DNA of 64,000 nt, taken from positions 1-64,000 of the forward strand of contig JBGAGK010000009.1 in the NCBI GenBank assembly GCA_044226785.1, read 5' to 3'. The notes beneath the pieces are model-generated. The model worked only from the letters and a program-made list of their open reading frames with translations, was not told the DNA's origin and made no database searches. The stretch is from TMP-86 sp039807285 (lineage in GTDB: Bacteria > Pseudomonadota > Gammaproteobacteria > Steroidobacterales > Steroidobacteraceae). The translations under genes and the position numbers were made by a program. Of this stretch, positions 25,426-33,434 are shown in pieces; position 1 is the stretch's first letter; the number at the start of each line of letters is the position of its first letter.

Positions 25426-27114
25426 TCACCTGGCCCGGGCGTGGGCGGGCGCGTCGCTGACTGGCGGCAGCATGATGCGGAACCGGGTTTGCAGTCCCGG
25501 CTTGCTTGCAAGTGCCACACGGCCTCCCAGCTGTGCGACATGCCGGCGCACCAGCGCCATACCGATGCCCCGCCCCACGTCGACAGTGGGATTGGGCACC
25601 GTGGAAAAGCCATTGCGGAATATCAGCTTGATTGCCTGGCGTGAAGTCAATTGGGCAGCCGCCTCGGCAGTCATCAAGCCTCTTGCCACGGCAGTCGCCC
25701 GAAGCTGGTCGGAATCCAGTCCACGGCCATCATCCTCGAAACTGAGCTGACAACCCTGATCCGCGAGCAGGTGGAACCGCAGGCGCAGCCTGCCGATGGC
25801 TGGCTTGCCGGCTGCGATCCGTTGTTCTTCGGGTTCGATGCCATGCATGATCGAATTGCGGATCAGCTGGATCGCGATGTTCTTGATGACACCCTGGTAG
25901 GCGCCGGGCACATCCGCGAGACCCTGACAGCCCAACTCCACGGAACATCCGTGGGATTGCGCCATGTGCTCTGCAAGAGACTGAAGCGCCCGCTCGAGTC
26001 TGCCGGCCGGCGGGGTTCGGCTGACGGTCACCGTTGGAGGCAATCCGGCTGCAGCGCCCGTTGAGGAAGCGATGATGGCTTCAAGCCGGTCCGGTGCGAT
26101 GATTTCCGTTCCATTGTCCGTACAGGGAGGTCTCTGCGCGTCAGTCGCGGTTTCGGCCGGGCCGGGCGCAGACGCCGGACCGTGGGCCGGCACGAGGCTC
26201 GTCATGCTGCGCATGAGCGCCAGCTGGGCAAACAGATCGTCCAGCCGTGCGGCGAGAGGCAGAAAGTCGGAGCCCGACAGATTCGGATGGAGCTTGAGTT
26301 CAGCCACTGCATCCTCGAATACCTGCGCCAGTCTCTCGATCGTCTCCAGTTCCAGTGCCTGTGACTGTTGCCTGATCAGCGCCGTCGCCTGCAGGATCTC
26401 GTCCAGCTTAATGCGGAATGCATCACTGGTGCGGGCGGGTTTCTTCAGCACTGCGGTAATCGTGTTCACCGCGATATCGCTGCGGCGCAGGAATCCGAAA
26501 AACCGGTCCGCTCCCACCCGTACGATCCCCGCAAGGCAGGCCGACTGCGCCCGTGAGTACGCTCTCAGCTCTTCCAGCTCGTGCTCGGTCTCGACCTTCT
26601 GGCTGATGTCCGTCACTGTCACGATCCAGCATCTGGCATCCGCCAGGGTCACGATCCGCCGGAAGGCAAAGCACAGGAATCGGCTCGACACTGCGCCATC
26701 CGGTCCGGAAATTCTGGCCTCCACCTGCTGCAGGGGATTCGACCCGTTCAGGTCCGCCGGGGCATCCACGGCGCACATCCTTGTCAGAAACCCATCTGCC
26801 GCCGGGTGCAGATGTGGAGGCAGAATGCCCTCGAGCAGCTGGTCGAATGCAGTGTTCACCAGGTTTCGTCGCTGGAAGAGGGCTTCGGTGGCTCGTGTAA
26901 CAGGGTCCCTTATGCGAAGGTCATGATCGAGGACAAACAGTCCCTGCGGGAGACCACCCAGTATTTCCTCGTGCACACGGGCGGACCTGGCAATGGCCTC
27001 TGCCTTGTCGCGTTCATGGCGCTGTCTGGATATGAGCATCAGTGGAAATCTGGCACAGGAGCCCGATCGGGAGTTCGGACCTTCGTCACAGGCAATCCAA
27101 GAGACATATTCCAT
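25426..27114 (-). CDS. PAS-domain protein with CheA-like ATPase domain
   Basis: 562 residues. A PAS-like sensor lies at about 45-155, a long helical region at 160-300, and a CheA-type histidine-kinase ATPase at about 375-555, with N box IQLIRNSIMHGIE (415-427), DDGRGLD (461-467) and GRGIGM (514-519). Where a CheA-type HPt domain would show a phospho-accepting histidine (HTLKGNAR-like), the helix reads ATALIRQQSQALEL, so no acceptor His is visible. No membrane segment, CheW-like or receiver domain is seen. The start could also be ATG 27039. It lies 45 bases downstream of the Ser/Thr kinase gene and is probably its partner. Confidence 0.75.
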   Translation of the reverse strand: MEYVSWIACDEGPNSRSGSCARFPLMLISRQRHERDKAEAIARSARVHEEILGGLPQGLFVLDHDLRIRDPVTRATEALFQRRNLVNTAFDQLLEGILPPHLHPAADGFLTRMCAVDAPADLNGSNPLQQVEARISGPDGAVSSRFLCFAFRRIVTLADARCWIVTVTDISQKVETEHELEELRAYSRAQSACLAGIVRVGADRFFGFLRRSDIAVNTITAVLKKPARTSDAFRIKLDEILQATALIRQQSQALELETIERLAQVFEDAVAELKLHPNLSGSDFLPLAARLDDLFAQLALMRSMTSLVPAHGPASAPGPAETATDAQRPPCTDNGTEIIAPDRLEAIIASSTGAAAGLPPTVTVSRTPPAGRLERALQSLAEHMAQSHGCSVELGCQGLADVPGAYQGVIKNIAIQLIRNSIMHGIEPEEQRIAAGKPAIGRLRLRFHLLADQGCQLSFEDDGRGLDSDQLRATAVARGLMTAEAAAQLTSRQAIKLIFRNGFSTVPNPTVDVGRGIGMALVRRHVAQLGGRVALASKPGLQTRFRIMLPPVSDAPAHARAR

Positions 27115-27159
27115 GCGCGCATTGCTGTGATACGCATCACAGGTGCCCGCCGGTCATCT

Positions 27160-28419
27160 TCAGGCGGCCTTGGTCTCTGCGATCAGATCGGCCAGCAGTT
27201 CATCCGTGCACGAGTACCGGGCATTGAGTTCCTTGGCCATCAACCGGTTGAGGATGGGCTGCTGGTCGGCAAGCTCGGCAGGCAGTACAGGGACGGGCGA
27301 TTTGGTGTGCTGGGACATGATGGCCATGGCGCTGCGCCCAAGATAGGGCCGTGACCCCGTGAGCATCTCGTGAAACATCACGCCAAGGCTGTATATGTCG
27401 GTCCTTGCATCAACCGGCAGGGCCTGTGCCTGTTCAGGGCTCATATAGAAAGGGGAGCCCAGCACCTTGCCTGCGCCGGTAGCGCTGCCATCGTCCTCCG
27501 CACGCCTTGCCAGGCCGAAGTCGATCAGGACGGGCGAGTTGTCCTCGCGAAGCATCACGTTTGCAGGTTTAAGATCCCGGTGATAGATGCCGAACACATG
27601 GATCACCCGAAGCGCCTCCGCGATGGCGCGAAGGTAGTATCGGCTCTCCTCGACCGACAGGGGATTGCGCAACCGGTCGCGCAGATCACCGCAAGGAAAG
27701 TACTCCATCGCCAGAAACAGGTGCCGTGGCAGAGTCCCGAAATCATGGATCTGCACGATCGACGGATGCGAAATGCTGGAGATGATCTCGTACTCGCGGA
27801 CAAATCGCTCTGCATCCTGCAGTTCCTGCGCACTCTTGCCGGTCTCCATCACCTTGAGCACCACATTGCGGGCGCGCTTCTGCGACCGGGCGAGATAGAC
27901 CGACGAAAAATTGCTGGTCGCGATCTCCTTGAGCACCTCGTAACCCGGAAGCGAGAACCCCGGTGCCGGGGGCTGTGCGGCCTCCAGGGCTGTTTGCGCC
28001 GCGCGCGCCGCCGCCTCACGTTCGGCGCAGGCTTCACTGACTGCCAGCAGAAGGCTCTCGCGGGTCAGACTGCCCAGTGGCAGGTAATTGCGGGCACCGG
28101 ATCTCAGCGCGCGAACGGCCGACAGTTCGTTGCCTTCCCTTGCCAGCACGATGAAATGCCGGGATGGGTGGATACGCAGCACCTGCAGCATCGAATCCAT
28201 GGCCTGGTCTGCCATGCCTGCGCTGCCGAAGTCCATCTGCAGGAAGATCGCATCCGGAGCCGGATCGCCGATGTGGCTGGCCAGCGTCCGGATGTTGGCG
28301 ACAGGCACGGTCGACACGACTGCTTCGGGCCAGTGGCTGGTGATATGGTGTGAGATCCACTGGAGGCGCTTCGAATCGGCTCCTGCGACGAATATGATGG
28401 GGGAGAGGGAATCTTCCAT
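27160..28419 (-). CDS. Receiver-like domain fused to a Ser/Thr protein kinase
   Basis: 419 residues. Residues 5-130 fold like a response-regulator receiver, but the phospho-acceptor Asp position is Gln61 (in DAIFLQMDF) and the conserved Lys position is Leu115 (NYLPLG), so it is probably a pseudo-receiver. A short coiled linker leads to a Hanks-type kinase (160-415) with Lys189 (VVLKV), HRDLKPAN (280-287), DFG (300-302) and the activation segment GSPFYMSPEQ. The nucleotide loop IATSNFSSVYLA lacks the usual glycines. No membrane segment is present, so it should be cytosolic. It is divergent from degP and upstream of the PAS/CheA-like gene. Confidence 0.85.
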   Translation of the reverse strand: MEDSLSPIIFVAGADSKRLQWISHHITSHWPEAVVSTVPVANIRTLASHIGDPAPDAIFLQMDFGSAGMADQAMDSMLQVLRIHPSRHFIVLAREGNELSAVRALRSGARNYLPLGSLTRESLLLAVSEACAEREAAARAAQTALEAAQPPAPGFSLPGYEVLKEIATSNFSSVYLARSQKRARNVVLKVMETGKSAQELQDAERFVREYEIISSISHPSIVQIHDFGTLPRHLFLAMEYFPCGDLRDRLRNPLSVEESRYYLRAIAEALRVIHVFGIYHRDLKPANVMLREDNSPVLIDFGLARRAEDDGSATGAGKVLGSPFYMSPEQAQALPVDARTDIYSLGVMFHEMLTGSRPYLGRSAMAIMSQHTKSPVPVLPAELADQQPILNRLMAKELNARYSCTDELLADLIAETKAA

Positions 28420-28621
28420 GGCACCATCAGGGTACCCTCGGTACCTGCCGACGGTCCGGTCGCAATTTCACATTCCGTGCAGGATACCGGCACAACTTTA
28501 ACGGAATTTAATCGTTTTTTGCCGGATCGCATGCAACCCGGGAACCGTTATCGGGTCATTAGTAGCAGTCATGAACACCGGGCGGCGGGGCCGCCGGAAT
28601 CAACTGGAGGTATTGGATCCA
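28420..28621. promoter_or_regulatory. Divergent kinase / degP control region
   Basis: This 202-bp gap contains an AT-rich stretch at about 28495-28520 within otherwise GC-rich DNA, and paired GGTACC words at 28431-28436 and 28440-28445 near the kinase start. I looked for a sigma-E style promoter before degP and did not find a convincing match. Confidence 0.3.
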
Positions 28622-30103
28622 ATGGGTAACGTAAGAACCTGGACCATGGCAGGAGTGGCTGTCGCAATGATCGCCCTGGTCCTTCATCAGGGGACGGCAG
28701 CACAGGGCAGCAGCCCGCCGGTAGATGCACAGGCGACATCGGTGGGATCGACATCCGGGGCGAGCGCACCGGGTGTGATGCCCTCCAGCGCGCCCATCAG
28801 CAACCTGCCTGATTTCTCGCAACTGGTTGCGGCGAATGGTGCAGCCGTCGTCAATATCAGCGTCGTGCAGAAGGCCCAGCGAGGGCCGGATGAGTCCGAA
28901 ACAGATGAGGCCGGCGACCCGTTCTCGCAGTTCTTCCGCCGGTTCGGCATTCCCAATCCCGCCCGACAGCCACCGGCCCGCGGCATCGGCTCGGGGTTCA
29001 TCATCTCCCAGGACGGCTATGTACTGACCAACGCGCATGTGGTGGCCGACGCAGCGACGGTGACTGTCAAACTGACCGACCGTCGCGAATTTACAGCCAA
29101 GGTCATCGGGGTCGACAAACGAAGCGATGTTGCATTGCTCAAGATCGATGCCCGGGGTTTGCCCACGGTCCGGTTCGGCGATCCTTCCAGTCTGCGACCC
29201 GGGCAGTGGGTGGTTGCGATCGGTTCTCCGTTCGGATTCGACAACAGCGTGACCGTCGGAGTCGTCAGTGCCACCGCGCGCGCATTGCCGGATGAGAACT
29301 ATATTCCGTTTATCCAGACCGATGTCCCCATCAATCCAGGCAACTCCGGCGGACCGCTGTTCAACCTGAAAGGCGAGGTCGTGGGAATCAATTCCCAGAT
29401 CTACAGTCGGACCGGTGGCTACATGGGCATGTCATTTGCCATTCCGATCGACCTCGTACTCAACGTCAAGGATCAGTTGCTGACCAAGGGCAAGGTAAGC
29501 CGAAGCCGCATTGGAGTCGCGGTGCAGGAAGTCAATCAGCAGCTGGCCCAGACGTTCGGGTTGAGCGTGCCTCATGGTGCGCTGATCAGCTCGGTGGACG
29601 CCAAGGGCCCCGGGTCCAGGGCGGGCCTGAAGCCAGGTGATGTCATCACCAGTGTCAATGGCAAGGTCATCAATCGTTCATCGGACCTGCCCGCCATCAT
29701 CGCGGCATTGCCACCTGGCAGCATGGCCCGGGTCGGCATCTGGCGCGACCGCAAGGCACAGCAGATCGAGGTGCGCACGGTTGCGCTGCAGGATGAGCCG
29801 TCAGAGCGCAGCGCCCGAAGCGAACGCGGCGACGATTCCGGGCGGCTGGGGCTTGCATTGCGTCCGCTGACCCCGGGTGAACAGGAGCAGCTGGAGACCA
29901 AGGGAAAGCTGGTGGTCGAGGATGCCAGTGGTCCGGCACTGACGGCGGGCATACAGCCCGGTGACGTCATACTCGGCATCAACGGCACGCCAGTTTCAAG
30001 CGTGGTCGAGCTCAGGAAGGCGGTCGAGGCTGCGCATGGGAGCGTTGCGCTGCTCGTCCAGCGGGAGGGCGCGCAACTATATTTTCCGATCGATCTGAAT
30101 TGA
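28622..30103 (+). CDS. degP: Periplasmic DegP/MucD-type serine protease
   Basis: 493 residues. A signal peptide (hydrophobic core about residues 8-22, TAAQ region) precedes a trypsin-like domain with the catalytic triad His139 (TNAHVV), Asp169 (KRSDVALL) and Ser242 (NPGNSGGPL), then two PDZ domains (about 275-370 and 395-485). This is the HtrA quality-control protease/chaperone of the periplasm. The start at 28622 has GGAGG 11 bases upstream; an upstream ATG at 28571 would spoil the signal peptide. The nearby signalling pair is divergent. Confidence 0.93.
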   Translation: MGNVRTWTMAGVAVAMIALVLHQGTAAQGSSPPVDAQATSVGSTSGASAPGVMPSSAPISNLPDFSQLVAANGAAVVNISVVQKAQRGPDESETDEAGDPFSQFFRRFGIPNPARQPPARGIGSGFIISQDGYVLTNAHVVADAATVTVKLTDRREFTAKVIGVDKRSDVALLKIDARGLPTVRFGDPSSLRPGQWVVAIGSPFGFDNSVTVGVVSATARALPDENYIPFIQTDVPINPGNSGGPLFNLKGEVVGINSQIYSRTGGYMGMSFAIPIDLVLNVKDQLLTKGKVSRSRIGVAVQEVNQQLAQTFGLSVPHGALISSVDAKGPGSRAGLKPGDVITSVNGKVINRSSDLPAIIAALPPGSMARVGIWRDRKAQQIEVRTVALQDEPSERSARSERGDDSGRLGLALRPLTPGEQEQLETKGKLVVEDASGPALTAGIQPGDVILGINGTPVSSVVELRKAVEAAHGSVALLVQREGAQLYFPIDLN

Positions 30104-30122
30104 GGCGCCGATGGATTAAGCT

Positions 30123-30184
30123 TGGCACATGTCCTGTGTGCCATCCATCCCTCTGATGCCGCGGCCGCCCTCCGGGGCGGCCGC
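30123..30184 (+). terminator. Tandem stem-loops across the degP-ygiQ junction and ygiQ start
   Basis: The first stem is TGGCACA (30123-30129) with TGTGCCA (30137-30143), whose 5' strand ends in the A of the ATG at 30129. The second is a perfect 10-bp stem, GCGGCCGCCC (30161-30170) with GGGCGGCCGC (30175-30184), closed by a stable C(UCCG)G tetraloop and followed by a pyrimidine-rich run. They could end the degP transcript or hinder ygiQ translation. Confidence 0.45.
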
Positions 30185-32216
30185 TCCTTTCCTGCCCATG
30201 AGCCGGGCCGAGATGAGATCCCTCGGCTGGGATCAGTGCGACATCATCATCGTTTCCGGTGACGCCTATGTCGATCATCCCAGCTTCGGCATGGCCATCA
30301 TCGGCCGTGTACTCGAAGCGGCCGGCTACCGTGTCGGCATCATCGCCCAGCCGGGGTGGCACGATACGTCGGATCTGGAAAGGCTCGGACCGCCGCGACT
30401 GTTCTTTGGCGTGACGGCGGGCAACATGGACTCCATGGTCAATCGCTATACTGCGGATCGGCGCGTGCGGAGCGATGATGCCTACACGCCCGGGGGCGTG
30501 GGTGGAAAGCGGCCGGACCGCCCGGTCATCGTGTATTCACAGCTGCTGCGGCGGGCATACGCGGATGTTCCCATCGTGATCGGTGGCATCGAAGCCAGTC
30601 TTCGTCGCATTGCGCATTACGATTACTGGTCAGACCAGGTACGGCGCTCGGTGCTTGTGGATGCCAGCGCCGATCTGCTGGTCTTTGGCAACGCCGAACG
30701 GCAGATCCTGGAGATCGCGCGGCGAATGGACCTGGGGGAGTCCATCCACGCCATCAACGACCTGCGCGGCACCGCGCTGTCATGCAGGAATCTGCCGTCC
30801 ACCTGGATCGAAATCGACTCGACCAGCCTGGACACACCAGGACCGATCACACCCGCACCCAGTCCCTACGCAGCAGAAACGGCAATGCGCGGACCCGCCT
30901 CAGGCGATACAGACCCGCAAGCGGGAGCGGTCGTGCGCTTCCATCGGCAGGTTCCCAATGCCCATCGGGCCAACAGCGTCATCCGGCTCCCTTCATTCGA
31001 GCAGGTGAAAGCGGATCCAGCCCTGTATGCGCATGCCTCGCGCATCCTGCACATGGAATCCAACCCCGGAAATGCGCGCCCGCTGGTCCAGCGTCATGGC
31101 AATCAACAGGTCTGGCTCAATCCGCCGCCCCTTCCATTGGCCACGGCCGACATGGATGCCGTGTACGAACTGCCCTATGCGCGCAGGCCGCATCCCGCCT
31201 ATGGAAATGCCCGTATTCCGGCATATCACATGATCCGGTTCTCGGTTGCCATCCAGCGCGGCTGTTTTGGCGGCTGCACGTTTTGCTCCATCACCGAACA
31301 TGAAGGACGCATCATCCAGAGCCGATCGGAGGATTCGATACTGCGTGAAATCGAGACCATCCGCGACAAGGTGCCGGGATTCACGGGCGTGATTTCGGAC
31401 CTGGGTGGTCCCACGGCCAACATGTACCGCCTGCATTGCCGCAGCCCGCAGATCGAATCGGCCTGCCGCCGGCCTTCCTGCGTCTATCCCGCCATCTGCT
31501 CGAACCTGGAAACCAGTCACGCTCCCCTGGTCAGCCTCTACCGGCGCGCCCGCTCCCTCAGGGGCATCAAGAAGGTCCTGATCGCCTCTGGCGTACGCTA
31601 TGACCTCGCCGTTGAGTCACCCGAGTACATACGCGAACTGGCGGGCCATCACACCGGGGGATATCTGAAGATTGCGCCTGAAGCCCTGACGGAAGGTCCG
31701 CTGTCAAAAATGATGAAACCGGGCATGGGAGCCTACTACCGGTTCAAGGAACTGTTTGACCGATATTCGAGCGAGTCCGGAAAGGAGCAGTACCTCATCC
31801 CGTATTTCATCGCGGCTCATCCCGGCACACGCGATGAGGACATGCTGGAATTGGCGCTTTGGCTCAAGAAGAACGGTTTTCGGGCAGACCAGGTCCAGGC
31901 GTTCCTCCCGGCGCCCATGGCGACCGCGACGGCAATGTATCATTCGGGGCACAATCCCCTGAAACGCATTTCACGGGATGCCGAGCGGGTGATCGTACCG
32001 AAAGGCGACCGTGCGCGCCGCCTGCACAAGGCTTTCCTTCGCTATCATGATCCTGCGAACTGGCCATTGCTGCGCGAGGCACTGAAGCGCATGGGCCGCG
32101 CCGATCTGATCGGCAACGGCAAACGCCATCTCGTCCCCGCCTATCAACCGGCAGGGCGCCCATCTGCCAGGGTGCATGGCCGAAGCCGTCCCATGCGGAC
32201 CCAACACACCCGTTAA
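30129..32216 (+). CDS. ygiQ: YgiQ-family radical SAM protein
   Basis: 695 residues. The N-terminal region APFLPMSRAEMRSLGWDQCDIIIVSGDAYVDHPSFG is diagnostic of YgiQ, and the radical SAM cluster motif CFGGCTFCS sits in the middle (about residue 380), followed by the barrel and the YgiQ C-terminal domain. It should bind a [4Fe-4S] cluster and cleave S-adenosylmethionine; the physiological reaction of YgiQ is not established. The start is uncertain: 30129 or 30156, both before the conserved region, neither with a good ribosome site. It overlaps the convergent xdhC by four bases. Confidence 0.9.
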   Translation: MSCVPSIPLMPRPPSGAAAPFLPMSRAEMRSLGWDQCDIIIVSGDAYVDHPSFGMAIIGRVLEAAGYRVGIIAQPGWHDTSDLERLGPPRLFFGVTAGNMDSMVNRYTADRRVRSDDAYTPGGVGGKRPDRPVIVYSQLLRRAYADVPIVIGGIEASLRRIAHYDYWSDQVRRSVLVDASADLLVFGNAERQILEIARRMDLGESIHAINDLRGTALSCRNLPSTWIEIDSTSLDTPGPITPAPSPYAAETAMRGPASGDTDPQAGAVVRFHRQVPNAHRANSVIRLPSFEQVKADPALYAHASRILHMESNPGNARPLVQRHGNQQVWLNPPPLPLATADMDAVYELPYARRPHPAYGNARIPAYHMIRFSVAIQRGCFGGCTFCSITEHEGRIIQSRSEDSILREIETIRDKVPGFTGVISDLGGPTANMYRLHCRSPQIESACRRPSCVYPAICSNLETSHAPLVSLYRRARSLRGIKKVLIASGVRYDLAVESPEYIRELAGHHTGGYLKIAPEALTEGPLSKMMKPGMGAYYRFKELFDRYSSESGKEQYLIPYFIAAHPGTRDEDMLELALWLKKNGFRADQVQAFLPAPMATATAMYHSGHNPLKRISRDAERVIVPKGDRARRLHKAFLRYHDPANWPLLREALKRMGRADLIGNGKRHLVPAYQPAGRPSARVHGRSRPMRTQHTR

Positions 32217-33289
32217 CGGACCCCGAAAGGGCCTCCCGTACGCCCCGCAAGTGCCGCATGCATCTGCGCAACGATGGACATTGCGATGCCCTCCGGAGAC
32301 GCTGCCCCGATATCAAGGCCCACCGGAGCATGAAGGCGCGCGAGATCCCGCGGTGACAGGGCACCCAGTTCACCCAGTATTCTCTCCCGTCTCGCGCGCG
32401 GCCCGAGCAACCCGATGTGCCTGACCGGTGAACGCAGCAACTGCTCCAGATAGGACTGGTCAGCCTGCAGGCTGTGGCTCATCACGACCGCCGCGTCGAT
32501 GCACGAAAGATCGATTCGGGCGGACAGCTCATCCACAGGGGCGGAAAATACTGTCGCGGCAGGAAACGAGGCCGCAACGGCATGAGCAGCGCGATGATCA
32601 TAGACCCGCACGCCCCATCCCAGCGCCGCCGCAAATTCCTGCACGGGCACGGCATCGCGCCCGGCACCGCAGAGAAGGAGCCGCGGCGGGAGGTCCACCG
32701 GCGCAACGGATATCTCCACCCTTCGTCCCTGAAGCTCGAGCCATTCGAGGCCAGCCCCCCCCGGGGGAGGCAACTCCAGTCTTCGCCCGAGGGCTGCGGA
32801 GAGTTCGTTCCGGACCCTGGGAATGCCGCCCGACCAGTCCCGGGCTGCGAAACATCCCAGCTCGCTGGAGGAAGCCTCACCTCCCACCACCGTGAGCAGA
32901 AGGCCAGAGGTCTGCTGGGCGAGGCAGTGTTCCAGATAGGGCACGGGACCGAAGGCATTTACCGCAAGCACGGGCTCGATCCAGACATCGATGGCACCTT
33001 CGCACCCAAGGCCCATGCCCCACAGGGGGTCGTCGTTTCGGGTGTCGAAAACGACACGCCGTGCACGCTTTGCCGCGAGCACCTGTCGGGCGTGCTCCCG
33101 CAACTCGCCCTCCAGACATCCTCCACTGATCAGGCCACTGCTGGCAGCATTGCCCGCCAGCAGCACCCGGGTCCCGGCCTTTCGATAAGTGGAACCCTGT
33201 GTCGCGAGAATGGTGGCCAGCACCATGTCGTCCCGGTCCCGCCAGTCTCCGAAGAACCGGCAAACCGCTCTCAGACCTGCATCCATCAT
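32213..33289 (-). CDS. xdhC: XdhC-family molybdenum cofactor insertion protein
   Basis: About 358 residues. An N-terminal XdhC/CoxI domain carries ATILATQGSTYRKAGTRVLL and LISGGCLEGEL; a C-terminal Rossmann-like domain carries LLLCGAGRDAVP and HIGLLGPRARRE. Members bind molybdenum cofactor and help load xanthine dehydrogenase-type enzymes. No molybdoenzyme gene lies in the window, so its client is elsewhere. The start is uncertain: ATG 33289 or 33286, or a TTG at 33334. Confidence 0.85.
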   Translation of the reverse strand: MMDAGLRAVCRFFGDWRDRDDMVLATILATQGSTYRKAGTRVLLAGNAASSGLISGGCLEGELREHARQVLAAKRARRVVFDTRNDDPLWGMGLGCEGAIDVWIEPVLAVNAFGPVPYLEHCLAQQTSGLLLTVVGGEASSSELGCFAARDWSGGIPRVRNELSAALGRRLELPPPGGAGLEWLELQGRRVEISVAPVDLPPRLLLCGAGRDAVPVQEFAAALGWGVRVYDHRAAHAVAASFPAATVFSAPVDELSARIDLSCIDAAVVMSHSLQADQSYLEQLLRSPVRHIGLLGPRARRERILGELGALSPRDLARLHAPVGLDIGAASPEGIAMSIVAQMHAALAGRTGGPFGVR

Positions 33290-33314
33290 TGCCGGCAGTG
33301 TAGCTGCTTTTCCC

Positions 33315-33344
33315 TTGCTAGAAAGGTGTACCAACCATTACAGT
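33315..33344 (+). promoter_or_regulatory. Possible thrA promoter
   Basis: TTGCTA (33315-33320) and TACAGT (33339-33344) are 18 bases apart, each matching consensus at four of six positions. The 90-base leader to the ATG at 33435 holds no Thr/Ile-rich leader peptide, so classical thr attenuation is not supported. Confidence 0.3.
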
Positions 33345-33434
33345 GCGCGACTGCCAAGGCGGTTTCCGCCTACCCATCGACAAGCATTGAGACATTGGCT
33401 GGCAACGGGGCAACCCGGTTCTTGCGGCTGCATT

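Noticed and set aside
28450..28570. Sigma-E type promoter for degP
   Set aside because: No GAACTT-type -35 with a correctly spaced TCTGA-type -10 could be found; partial matches were not convincing.
33345..33434. Threonine attenuator leader before thrA
   Set aside because: The only short frame (GTG near 33341, ending at a TGA) contains no Thr or Ile run, and no terminator/antiterminator pair was seen.
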